Positions 35,057 through 43,585 of a stretch of DNA of 43,585 nucleotides are shown here, piece after piece. Location: assembly GCA_027066435.1 (NCBI GenBank), contig JAMONX010000050.1, forward strand, positions 1-43,585. Direction: 5' to 3'. Under the pieces are notes generated by a model. That model did no database searches. It saw nothing but the letters and a program-made list of their open reading frames with translations, and had not been told where the DNA came from. Position numbers and translations under genes: made by a program. The stretch's first letter is position 1. The number at the start of each line of letters is the position of its first letter. Origin of the DNA: Campylobacterales bacterium (GTDB taxonomy: Bacteria; Campylobacterota; Campylobacteria; Campylobacterales; QNZT01).

Positions 35057-36760
35057 ATGGACTTTAAAACACTTTTAGAGCAAATTACAGCACTTTTTCA
35101 AAGCTTAACAACTAAACAAAAAGTTGTGATTGGTGCTTCAACAGCTTCTGTGATAGGTTTTATCGTCTTTTTAGTCCTCTACACTAATGCAAAAAATGGC
35201 ACAATGGATGGATATAGAGTCCTTTTTGATAATATAAATGCATCAGATTCCGCACTTGTTATAGAACAGCTTGAGAAAGAAAACATCCCTTATAAAATCG
35301 TTGATGAGGGAACTATAAAAGTTCCAAAAGATTTTGTATACAAGCAGCGAATTGCAATTGCAGCTTTGGGTATTCCTAAAAGTAGCAAAGTAGGCTTTGA
35401 ACTTTTTGATACTCAAGCTTTTGGAGAAACCGACTTCTCACAAAAGATAAAATATCTAAGGGCATTAGAGGGAGAATTAGCAAGAACCATAGGAAGCTTA
35501 ACACCGATTGAAGATGCAAAGGTACATATCGCCCTACCAAAAGATAGTGTTTTTGTTGAAAAAACAACACTTCCAACTGCCTCTATAGTTTTAAGTATAA
35601 ATCCAAATTTAAAACTTTCATCAAAACAAATTGCAGGTATTAAAAACCTAGTCTCAGCATCTGTATCAAAACTCTCTGTAGAAAATGTAAATATCGTCAA
35701 TCAAAATGGTGAATCATTAGGTCAAGATGCAACTGATGGTTTTCAATCTGATATCGTAGCTGCACAAATCAAATATAAAAACCAATATGAAAGAGCATAT
35801 GAACAAAAAATTGAAAAGATACTCGCTCCAGTTCTTGGTGGCAATAAAAAAGTAGTTGCAAAAGTCTCAATAGATTTTGATTTTGAACGAAGAAGCACAG
35901 TAAGTGAAGTTTTTGATCCCGAATCAGTTGTAAGAAGTGAACAAAGTACAGAAGAGACAAAAGAGGGAGGAAGTAGCAAAGAGATAGGCGGAGTTCCAGG
36001 AGCTATCAGCAATATAGGTCCAGTGCAAGGTGTAGATGAAAATCAAAAAGGTGGTGAAAAATCAGAAAAAAGCTCCACAACGACAAATTATGAAATTTCT
36101 AAAAAAGTTACAAATATAGAGGGGGAATTTGCACGAATCAACCGAGTAACAGCGTCTGTCGTAGTAGATGGTAAATATCGTAACAAAAAAGATGAAGAAG
36201 GAAACCCAACTGAACTTTTAGAGTATTTTGCGTTAGAAGGAAGTGAAATTGAGGCTATAACAAATATAGTCAAAAATAGTTTTGGCTACAATGAAAAAAG
36301 AGGTGATCAAGTAACGGTTAGTAACTTTGAGTTTAATCCATCTTCAACAGAAAAACCAAAAGATTTAGCACAAAATCTATCGCATATTGTTTCAAATTAT
36401 ATAAACCCTTTATTACCACTTATCAAATATCTAACAGCTATTTTTCTACTTTTTATTTTCTACAAAAAGATAATTGCACCTTTTGGAGAGAGAATGATTC
36501 AAGATTACAATATAAAAGAGGAAGCTATTGATGAGATAGAGATAGAAGAAGATCAAGAAGACGCAGATACACTAAAAGAGTATAATGACGCCAAGAAAAA
36601 AGCACAAGAAGAGCTAGGAATGACTGGACCACCTGACAAAGATGAGATAAAACATGAAGTATTGCTTCAAAAACTTCGTGCCGAAATTGAACAAAATCCA
36701 GAAGAGGCAGCCAAACTTATAAAATCCATAGTTGAAAGCGAAAAAGAGTTTTTAAAATGA
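35057..36760 (+). CDS. fliF: Flagellar MS-ring protein FliF
   Basis: 567 aa inner-membrane ring protein on which the flagellar basal body and export gate assemble. A transmembrane helix at about 22-43 is followed by the ring-building domains (secretin-like YRVLFDNINASD onward) and PEDAKVH-like IEDAKVHIALPKDSVF. A Ser/Gly/Glu-rich variable loop lies near 300-345, the second membrane helix at about 452-470, and the acidic cytoplasmic tail to the end binds FliG. It overlaps fliG by 4 bases. Confidence 0.96.
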   Translation: MDFKTLLEQITALFQSLTTKQKVVIGASTASVIGFIVFLVLYTNAKNGTMDGYRVLFDNINASDSALVIEQLEKENIPYKIVDEGTIKVPKDFVYKQRIAIAALGIPKSSKVGFELFDTQAFGETDFSQKIKYLRALEGELARTIGSLTPIEDAKVHIALPKDSVFVEKTTLPTASIVLSINPNLKLSSKQIAGIKNLVSASVSKLSVENVNIVNQNGESLGQDATDGFQSDIVAAQIKYKNQYERAYEQKIEKILAPVLGGNKKVVAKVSIDFDFERRSTVSEVFDPESVVRSEQSTEETKEGGSSKEIGGVPGAISNIGPVQGVDENQKGGEKSEKSSTTTNYEISKKVTNIEGEFARINRVTASVVVDGKYRNKKDEEGNPTELLEYFALEGSEIEAITNIVKNSFGYNEKRGDQVTVSNFEFNPSSTEKPKDLAQNLSHIVSNYINPLLPLIKYLTAIFLLFIFYKKIIAPFGERMIQDYNIKEEAIDEIEIEEDQEDADTLKEYNDAKKKAQEELGMTGPPDKDEIKHEVLLQKLRAEIEQNPEEAAKLIKSIVESEKEFLK

Positions 36761-37788
36761 ATACAACACTCACTGATGAACAAAAAGCAGTCTATGAGGA
36801 GTTAAATATTGATCAAAAAATTGCCATTATGCTAACACAAATTGGAGATGAAGCAACTTCAAGACTATTTGCCAATATGGATGTAGAGATGGTTACAAAT
36901 CTTTCAGCTGACTTGGTAACACTTCAAAATGTTGATAGACCGATAGCCACAGCAGTACTAGAAGAATTTGCAGCACTTTTTCAATCAAATCAATATATCG
37001 TTAATGGTGGACTAGAATATGCTAAAGAAATTTTATTTAAAACTTTTAGTCACGATGCAGCACAAGCCATCTTGGATAAATTATCTAAAGAATTAAATGA
37101 GTCTAAGAGCTTCAACTACCTTACAAAAGTAAAACCTGAACAGTTAGCTGACTTTATTGTAACTGAACATCCTCAAACTATAGCACTTATCTTAGCACAC
37201 ATGAACCCTGTAGCCGCAGCTGAAACCATATCCTTTTTTGATGATAATTTAAGAGCAGATGTAACAATCCGTATGGCAAATTTAGGGGATATTTCACCTG
37301 CTGTGATAAAAAGAGTTTCAGCAGTATTAGAGAGTAAACTTGAGTCTCTAACATCGTATAAAGTTGAAGTCGGTGGACCTAGAGCAGTTGCTGAAATACT
37401 AAATAAACTAGGACAAAAAGCTACAAAATCAACAATGGATTTAATAGAAAAAACAGATACCACTCTTGCAAACGCTATAAAAGAGCTTATGTTTACATTT
37501 GAAGATATTGATAAGCTAGATGCAGTAGCTATCAGAGAACTTCTAAAAGTATTAGATAAAAACCAACTCATGGTCGCACTCAAAGGTGCAGGACCAGAAC
37601 TTAAAGATAAATTTATGGAAAACATGTCTCAAAGAGCTTCTGAAGCATTTGAAGAAGAGATGGGATTTTTGGGAGCTACAAAAGTTAAAGATGTTGAAGA
37701 TGCACAAAGAAAAATTGTTGATGAAGTACAAAAGCTTGCAGAAAAAGGTTTAATTCAAATAGGTGAAGCTGACGAGGTTATAGAATGA
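36757..37788 (+). CDS. fliG: Flagellar motor switch protein FliG
   Basis: 343 aa cytoplasmic rotor protein joining FliF to FliM and taking torque from MotA. The armadillo-like middle domain has EHPQTIALILAHMNP with the EHPQ motif, and the C-terminal domain has the charged helix FTFEDIDKLDAVAIRELLKV and LMVALKGAGPELKDKFMENMSQRA that contact the stator. It overlaps fliF and fliH by 4 bases each, so the three are translationally coupled. Confidence 0.97.
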   Translation: MNTTLTDEQKAVYEELNIDQKIAIMLTQIGDEATSRLFANMDVEMVTNLSADLVTLQNVDRPIATAVLEEFAALFQSNQYIVNGGLEYAKEILFKTFSHDAAQAILDKLSKELNESKSFNYLTKVKPEQLADFIVTEHPQTIALILAHMNPVAAAETISFFDDNLRADVTIRMANLGDISPAVIKRVSAVLESKLESLTSYKVEVGGPRAVAEILNKLGQKATKSTMDLIEKTDTTLANAIKELMFTFEDIDKLDAVAIRELLKVLDKNQLMVALKGAGPELKDKFMENMSQRASEAFEEEMGFLGATKVKDVEDAQRKIVDEVQKLAEKGLIQIGEADEVIE

Positions 37789-38549
37789 TTAGCAATATCA
37801 TAAATTCAGATAAGATAAGCGATATAATTGTTGAAAAATACCAATTTGGTAAAATTGATATAGATGACAGTAATCTAACTGTTTTTGATGAAAATATATT
37901 TAAAACCACTAAAGAGAAAATTGTTAAAAAGGCAGAAACTAGTGAAGAAGAATCAAAAGAAGCAACTGAATTATTTGAAAAAATAGAGACCCTAACTTCA
38001 CAAATAGTTACACTTCAAATGGAGTTAGATGAGCAGATAAAAGATTCCCAAGAAAAATTAGAGATAGAAAAACAAAATGCATTTGATGAAGGGAAAAAAG
38101 ATGGAATAAATGAAACAACAGATGCACTACAAAATGATAATGAAGAGTTAAAAAGCCAACTAATAAGATCTATCACACTTTTAGATGAACAAAAAAACTC
38201 TTTTGATGAAATGTTTAAAAATATTGAAGAAGATTTGGTTGAGAGTGCTATTGTCATAGCTAAAAAAGTAATCAAAAAAGAGGTTGATGAAAATTCAGCT
38301 AAAATTGCGAAAACTATTGCAACTGCACTTATTCACACGATAAAAAGTGTGGCAAATATAACTATAAAAGTAAATCCACAAGATTTTCCTCAAATATCAG
38401 AACATTTTAACCAAGACTCTATTAAGATAGAAGCAGACGAAGCGATAAGTCGTGGAGGTGTTATAATATTAAGTGATACCATAAATATTGATGGAACTAT
38501 CACTACACGACTAAATTATGCAATTGATTTAATTGGCGAAGAGAAGTAA
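37785..38549 (+). CDS. fliH: Flagellar export ATPase regulator FliH
   Basis: 254 aa. The N-terminal third is variable and acidic, the middle (about 65-140) is a long Glu/Lys-rich coiled coil with many Gln, and the C-terminal domain (about 145-254) has VIVAKKVIKKEVDEN-like and SRGGVIILSDTINIDGTI segments typical of FliH, which holds the FliI ATPase at the export gate. Low primary conservation makes context (fliF-fliG-fliH) part of the call. Confidence 0.9.
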   Translation: MISNIINSDKISDIIVEKYQFGKIDIDDSNLTVFDENIFKTTKEKIVKKAETSEEESKEATELFEKIETLTSQIVTLQMELDEQIKDSQEKLEIEKQNAFDEGKKDGINETTDALQNDNEELKSQLIRSITLLDEQKNSFDEMFKNIEEDLVESAIVIAKKVIKKEVDENSAKIAKTIATALIHTIKSVANITIKVNPQDFPQISEHFNQDSIKIEADEAISRGGVIILSDTINIDGTITTRLNYAIDLIGEEK

Positions 38550-40355
38550 ATGAATATAAAAGAGTATAGCGTAGATGAGTTAAATCAGTTATGCACAGAT
38601 ATCCGAAAAAAGATTTTAGAAACTGTAAGTAAAAATGGCGGTCATTTGAGTTCTACTTTAGGTGTAGTAGAAGTTATAGTAGCGATGCATTATGTGTTTA
38701 ATGCAGAAAAAGACCCATTTATTTACGATGTATCTCATCAAGCTTATGCACATAAACTTTTAACAGATCGATGGGATAGGTTTGATACACTTAGGCAATT
38801 TCAAGGCATTAGTGGTTATACCAAACCTAGTGAATCTCCTTATGATTACTTTATTGCTGGGCATAGTTCTACTTCTATTTCTCTTGCCGTTGGTGCAGCT
38901 AAAGCTATAAAACTCAAAAATGAAGATCGCTTACCAATCGCACTTATAGGAGATGGTTCGATGAGTGCTGGTATGGTCTATGAAGCGATGAATGAACTAG
39001 GAGATATAAAACTACCTGCTGTCATAATTCTAAATGACAATGAAATGAGCATTGCAAAGCCAATTGGAGCAATAAGCAATTATCTATCTCAGGTTCTAGC
39101 TGGTCGTTTTTATCAAAAGATGAAGAAAAAAACATCTCAGATGCTTGAGCACTTTCCAGAGAGTGCAACATATCTTGCAAAAAAGTTTGATGAAAGTCTT
39201 AAATTAATAACTCCTGGTCTCTTATTTGAAGAGTTAGGACTCGAATATATAGGACCTACAGATGGTCATGATTTAGAGGCACTTATAGAATCTTTTTCTA
39301 TTGCCAAAGAGATGGGGAAACCTGTTATTGTCCATATTCAAACTATCAAAGGAAAAGGTTACGATATAGCTGAGGGGAATTTTGAACATTGGCATGGAGT
39401 AAGTCCCTTTGATTTAGAAAGTGGTGAACCTATCAAAAAATCTTCTGTAAAGAATGCTACTACGCTATTTGGGGAATCACTACTATCTCTTGCTAAAAAG
39501 CATGATAATATCATCGGAGTTACAGCGGCGATGCCTAGTGGAACGGGAATAAATATACTTATGAAAGAGTTTCCTGAGAGATTCTGGGATGTAGCTATAG
39601 CCGAACAACATGCAGTAACTTCAATGTGTGCGATGGCAAAAGAAGGATTTAAGCCTTTTGTAGCAATTTACTCTACTTTTTTACAACGAGCATATGACCA
39701 AGTTATACATGATGCATGCATTATGAAGTTGCCTATAGTCTTTGCGATAGATAGAGCTGGAACTGTAGGAGAAGATGGAGAGACACATCAAGGAGTATTT
39801 GACATCTCTTACCTAAGAGCTATTCCTAACCTTACACTTTTTGCCCCAAGAGATGCATCTAGTATGGAACACTCCGTTGATTTTGCATATCACCTGCAAA
39901 CACCCTGTGCTTTTAGATATCCTAGAGGTGCTTTCTTACCTTGTTCATACGAGAGCAAACCTATAGAGCTAGGAGTTTCACAACTACTAAAAGAGGGAGA
40001 TAGTGATATTCTATTTATCGGATATGGAAATGGCGTTGGAAGAGCATGTGAGAGTGCAAAATTTCTTGATTTTGATATAGCTTTGCTTGATCTTATATTT
40101 GTAAAACCATTAGATGCAAAAATGCTAAATGAACTTGCAAAAAAATATAAAAAATGGTTTATATTTAGTGACTCAGCATATCTTGGTGGAGTGGCAAGTG
40201 CTATATACGAACTTGGAATTGAAGGTATTTCTATAACTTCATTTGAGTATAAAGATAAATTTATCAAACAAGGCAATACCCAAAAAGTTGAAGAATCACT
40301 TGGATTACTACCTGAACAACTTGCAAAAAAAGTAATGGAGTGCGTCTCTAAATAG
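38550..40355 (+). CDS. dxs: 1-Deoxy-D-xylulose-5-phosphate synthase
   Basis: 601 aa TPP enzyme joining pyruvate and glyceraldehyde 3-phosphate, the entry to the MEP isoprenoid pathway. SHQAYAHK with a conserved His is at about 62-69, the TPP motif starts GDGSMSAG at 134-141 and ends at the Asn of LNDNEMS (about 163). AIAEQHAVTSM holds the catalytic Glu. The ATG follows the fliH stop directly (TAAATG). The fliH-dxs linkage is conserved in Campylobacter and Helicobacter. It supplies the C55 lipid that uppP recycles. Confidence 0.97.
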   Translation: MNIKEYSVDELNQLCTDIRKKILETVSKNGGHLSSTLGVVEVIVAMHYVFNAEKDPFIYDVSHQAYAHKLLTDRWDRFDTLRQFQGISGYTKPSESPYDYFIAGHSSTSISLAVGAAKAIKLKNEDRLPIALIGDGSMSAGMVYEAMNELGDIKLPAVIILNDNEMSIAKPIGAISNYLSQVLAGRFYQKMKKKTSQMLEHFPESATYLAKKFDESLKLITPGLLFEELGLEYIGPTDGHDLEALIESFSIAKEMGKPVIVHIQTIKGKGYDIAEGNFEHWHGVSPFDLESGEPIKKSSVKNATTLFGESLLSLAKKHDNIIGVTAAMPSGTGINILMKEFPERFWDVAIAEQHAVTSMCAMAKEGFKPFVAIYSTFLQRAYDQVIHDACIMKLPIVFAIDRAGTVGEDGETHQGVFDISYLRAIPNLTLFAPRDASSMEHSVDFAYHLQTPCAFRYPRGAFLPCSYESKPIELGVSQLLKEGDSDILFIGYGNGVGRACESAKFLDFDIALLDLIFVKPLDAKMLNELAKKYKKWFIFSDSAYLGGVASAIYELGIEGISITSFEYKDKFIKQGNTQKVEESLGLLPEQLAKKVMECVSK

Positions 40356-40432
40356 TGGTGTCCTCGATGCGATTTGAACGCATGACCTCACGATTAGGAA
40401 TCGTGTGCTCTATCCAGCTGAGCTACGAAGAC
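40356..40432 (-). tRNA. tRNA-Arg (anticodon CCU)
   Basis: Full cloverleaf on the minus strand: acceptor GTCTTCG/CGAGGAC, D arm GCTC...GAGC, anticodon stem CACGA/TCGTG with loop TTCCTAA giving anticodon CCT, T arm ATGCG-TTCAAAT-CGCAT, and encoded CCA. It decodes AGG. The CCA end touches the dxs stop codon, with no base between. It starts 12 bases after the fusA terminator stem. Confidence 0.95.
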
Positions 40433-40444
40433 AAAATTTTTACA

Positions 40445-40476
40445 TAAAAAAAGGGTGAAGCTAAAGCTTCACCCTT
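40445..40476 (-). terminator. Rho-independent terminator of fusA
   Basis: On the minus strand AAGGGTGAAGC pairs with GCTTCACCCTT around TTTA, an 11-base perfect stem, followed by a T-run. It ends the rpsL-rpsG-fusA unit. Confidence 0.93.
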
Positions 40477-40499
40477 AGAAAATGTTGTTTTAACCTTAT

Positions 40500-42590
40500 C
40501 TACCCGTTTCTCTTTTTAATAATCTCTTCTGATACATTTTTTGGCACTTCATCATAGTGATGAAATTCCATAGAGTATGTAGCTCTCCCTTGAGTTGCAG
40601 ATCTAAGATCTGTTGAGTAACCAAACATCTCTGAAAGAGGAACATAAGCATTAACAATTTTATTTCCGCTTCTATCATCCATACCTTCTATCTGCCCTCT
40701 TCTTCTATTAAGATCCCCGATAACATCACCCATATAGTCTTCAGGGACTTCTACTTCAACTTTCATCATAGGTTCCATTATAACGGCACCTGCTTTTCTA
40801 GCTCCTTCTTTAAATCCCATAGAAGCAGCAAGTTTAAATGCCATCTCATTTGAATCCACATCATGGTAAGAACCATCATAAAGTGTTACTTTAACATCTT
40901 CAACAGGATATCCTGCAAGCACGCCACCTTGCATAGCTTCTTGAATACCTTTATCAACTGCAGGGATAAACTCTCTAGGAACTGAACCACCCTTGATAGA
41001 GTTAACAAATTCATAACCTTCACCAGCTTCCATAGGCTCAAGCTTAAGATAAACATGACCAAATTGACCACGACCACCTGATTGTTTAGCATATTTGTAC
41101 TCTTGCTGTACTGCTTGTTTGATAGTTTCTCTATATGCAACTTGTGGCTGACCAATTTCTGCTTCAACTTTAAACTCTCTCATCATACGATCAACTAAAA
41201 TCTCAAGATGCAATTCACCCATACCAGAGATGATAGTTTGACCACTCTCTTCATCAGTCTCTACTCTAAAAGATGGATCCTCTTGAGCTAGTTTTTGTAA
41301 AGCTATACCCATTTTTTCTTGATCTGCTTTTGTTTTTGGCTCAACTGCAACTGAGATAACAGGATCTGGAAAATCCATTCTCTCTAATACTACTTTATCT
41401 GCAGGATCACATAGTGTATCACCAGTAGTAGTGTTCTTTAGACCAACAACTGCACCAATTTCACCAGCATAAATCTCTTTAACTTCTTCTCTTTTAATCG
41501 CATGCATCTTCATGATACGACCAATTCTCTCTTTTTTATCTTTTGTTGAGTTATGAACAAAACTCCCAGCACCTAATTTTCCTCTATAAACACGGATAAA
41601 TGTTAATTGACCAACAAAAGGATCTGTCATAATTTTAAAAGCCAAAGATGCGAAAGGACCATCATCTGATGATTCTACAATAACTTCTTCCTCTTCATCA
41701 TCCATCATCGTACCTTTAATATCAGCAACTTCAGTAGGAGCAGGAAGGTAATCTACAACAGCATCAAGAAGTGTTTGAACACCTTTATTTTTAAATGCTG
41801 TACCACAAGTCATAGGAACGATATGCATCCCAATTGTAGCAGCTTTAATTCCTGCAATAATTTCATCATTAGTAATTTCTTCACCCTCTAAGAATTTCTC
41901 CATAAGTGCTTCATTGCACTCTGCTTCAGAAATTTTCTCAATCATATTTTCACGATACTCTTGGGCTTTTTCTAGCAAATCAGAAGGAATATCTTCAACA
42001 TGATAGTTTGAACCCATAGCTGCATCTTGATCCCAAACGATAGCCTTCATTTTTACAAGATCAATAATACCCGCAAACTGATCTTCAGCTCCTATTGGTA
42101 ACTGAATTGGTACAGGATTTCCTTTTAGACGATCTACGATTTGTTTCTCAACTTCGTAAAAATCTGCCCCTGTTCTATCCATTTTGTTTACAAATACTAA
42201 AGATGGTACTCCATAACGGTTTCTTTGTCTCCATACTGTTTCAGATTGAGGCTGAACACCACCAACTGCACAAAAAACAGAAACTGCACCATCAAGTACA
42301 CGCATAGATCGTTCAACTTCGATAGTAAAATCAACATGACCTGGAGTATCGATAATATTTATCTGTTTTTTATTCCATTCACAAGTTGTAGCAGCAGAGG
42401 TAATTGTAATGCCTCTCTCTTGCTCTTGTTCCATCCAATCCATGGTAGCAGCACCATCATGTACTTCACCAATTTTATGCTCAACCCCAGTATAAAAAAG
42501 GATTCTCTCTGTTGTTGTAGTTTTACCAGCATCAATATGTGCAGCAATTCCTATATTTCTTACATCTTCAAGTTTATGACTTCTTCCCAT
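40500..42590 (-). CDS. fusA: Elongation factor G
   Basis: 696 aa translational GTPase that moves tRNAs and mRNA through the ribosome. G motifs are AHIDAGKTT (17-25), DTPGH (81-85) and NKMD (135-138). Domain IV begins near [14 protein letters not shown] and the conserved [16 protein letters not shown] and ending domain [21 protein letters not shown] are intact. It lies 12 bases after rpsG and ends in a strong terminator. Confidence 0.98.
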   Translation of the reverse strand: MGRSHKLEDVRNIGIAAHIDAGKTTTTERILFYTGVEHKIGEVHDGAATMDWMEQEQERGITITSAATTCEWNKKQINIIDTPGHVDFTIEVERSMRVLDGAVSVFCAVGGVQPQSETVWRQRNRYGVPSLVFVNKMDRTGADFYEVEKQIVDRLKGNPVPIQLPIGAEDQFAGIIDLVKMKAIVWDQDAAMGSNYHVEDIPSDLLEKAQEYRENMIEKISEAECNEALMEKFLEGEEITNDEIIAGIKAATIGMHIVPMTCGTAFKNKGVQTLLDAVVDYLPAPTEVADIKGTMMDDEEEEVIVESSDDGPFASLAFKIMTDPFVGQLTFIRVYRGKLGAGSFVHNSTKDKKERIGRIMKMHAIKREEVKEIYAGEIGAVVGLKNTTTGDTLCDPADKVVLERMDFPDPVISVAVEPKTKADQEKMGIALQKLAQEDPSFRVETDEESGQTIISGMGELHLEILVDRMMREFKVEAEIGQPQVAYRETIKQAVQQEYKYAKQSGGRGQFGHVYLKLEPMEAGEGYEFVNSIKGGSVPREFIPAVDKGIQEAMQGGVLAGYPVEDVKVTLYDGSYHDVDSNEMAFKLAASMGFKEGARKAGAVIMEPMMKVEVEVPEDYMGDVIGDLNRRRGQIEGMDDRSGNKIVNAYVPLSEMFGYSTDLRSATQGRATYSMEFHHYDEVPKNVSEEIIKKRNG

Positions 42591-42602
42591 GTTAACTTCC
42601 TT

Positions 42603-43079
<477 letters not shown>

Positions 43080-43166
43080 TCAATTGTTTATAATTTACTC
43101 AAACTCAACTTGTGAGCCTGGTCGTTTTGACAATTATAATTTATTTTATTTAACTAAAAGCCTAAA

Positions 43167-43538
43167 TTATTTAGGTCTTTTTGTACCGTATTTACTTCTT
43201 GCAACTTTTCTATTTGCAACACCTGATGTATCCAAGGCTCCACGAACAATATGATACTTAACACCTGGTAAATCTTTAACTCTACCGCCACGAACTAGTA
43301 CGATTGAGTGCTCTTGAAGGTTATGACCCTCACCACCGATATAACTAATTACTTCAAATCCACTTGTTAGTCTTACTTTTGCAACTTTTCTAAGTGCAGA
43401 GTTAGGCTTTTTTGGAGTTGTAGTATAAACTCTTGTACAAACACCTCTTCTTTGAGGACATTTAACAAGTGCTGGTGATTTTGATTTTACAACCACCTTT
43501 TTTCTCTCTTTACGAATCAACTGATTTATAGTTGGCAC
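43167..43538 (-). CDS. rpsL: Small ribosomal subunit protein uS12
   Basis: 123 aa decoding-centre protein. [10 protein letters not shown] and [13 protein letters not shown] are the two signature loops; K43 and K88, the usual streptomycin-resistance positions, are wild-type Lys, and D89, the RimO methylthiolation site, is present. A 96-base AT-rich spacer separates it from rpsG and shows no clear stem. The 47 bases upstream to the window edge contain the ribosome site; the promoter is probably further out. Confidence 0.98.
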   Translation of the reverse strand: MPTINQLIRKERKKVVVKSKSPALVKCPQRRGVCTRVYTTTPKKPNSALRKVAKVRLTSGFEVISYIGGEGHNLQEHSIVLVRGGRVKDLPGVKYHIVRGALDTSGVANRKVARSKYGTKRPK

Positions 43539-43585
43539 ATTTTTTCCTTTTTCAATTTTTTTTAAGGTCGGCTATGATACTTAAA

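Noticed and set aside
37173-37625. 150-residue minus-strand frame inside fliG
   Set aside because: Antisense to conserved fliG codons, no ribosome site, low-complexity Ser-rich product.

Overview
The window looks like chromosomal DNA of a Campylobacterota (Epsilonproteobacteria) bacterium, most like a Sulfurimonas-type free-living species. It is AT-rich, has short intergenic spaces and many 4-base ATGA start/stop overlaps, and carries extended -10 promoters. Its gene orders are ones I know from Campylobacter and Helicobacter: ribA/hemB/argF/UPF0763/hemN/Fe-S protein, pheA-hisC-fliF-fliG-fliH-dxs, and rpsL-rpsG-fusA. The assignment rests on protein content and remembered synteny, not on a search.

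Layout. 1-0.9 kb: ribA and the start of rsmG on the minus strand. 0.9-8.5 kb, plus strand: a heme/arginine cluster (hemB, argF, UPF0763 protein, hemN, CCG-type Fe-S protein), a spacer with a possible gene remnant, then lgt and a Na+/alanine-type symporter. 8.5-16.4 kb, minus strand: a run read from trxA leftward through a Cys-free thioredoxin-like membrane protein, trxB, dapB, purF, a radical SAM protein, a PAS protein and a WD40/helical-repeat protein. 16.6-19.3 kb: a small unknown membrane protein, an OmpA-type porin and a lipoprotein hydrolase. 19.4-20.7 kb: two tandem proteasome-beta-like genes. 20.7-25.9 kb, minus strand: an unknown secreted protein, a ferredoxin-thioredoxin-reductase/rhodanese fusion, a PatB-type C-S lyase, OvoA and a small outer-membrane barrel. 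26.0-29.5 kb: YgjP-type peptidase, uppP, DedA, mqo. 29.6-31.6 kb: two very AT-rich DNA methyltransferases without a visible nuclease. 31.7-40.4 kb: lysA, pheA, hisC, fliF, fliG, fliH, dxs. 40.4-43.5 kb, minus strand: tRNA-Arg(CCU), fusA, rpsG, rpsL.

Most genes are housekeeping (heme, arginine, lysine, Phe/His, purine and isoprenoid synthesis, flagellar basal body, translation). The accessory-looking signals are: (1) a tandem pair of HslV/BPH-like Ntn hydrolases with Ser as predicted N-terminal nucleophile and no ATPase nearby; (2) an ovothiol gene pair (OvoA plus probable OvoB) next to a fused FTR-rhodanese protein, suggesting a low-molecular-weight thiol/sulfur redox module; (3) a Cys-free thioredoxin-fold membrane protein between trxA and trxB, whose start codon lies in the loop of an RNA hairpin and is overlapped by a possible 25-codon Cys-containing reading frame; (4) the orphan methyltransferase pair. 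No insertion sequences, CRISPR arrays or integrases were seen.
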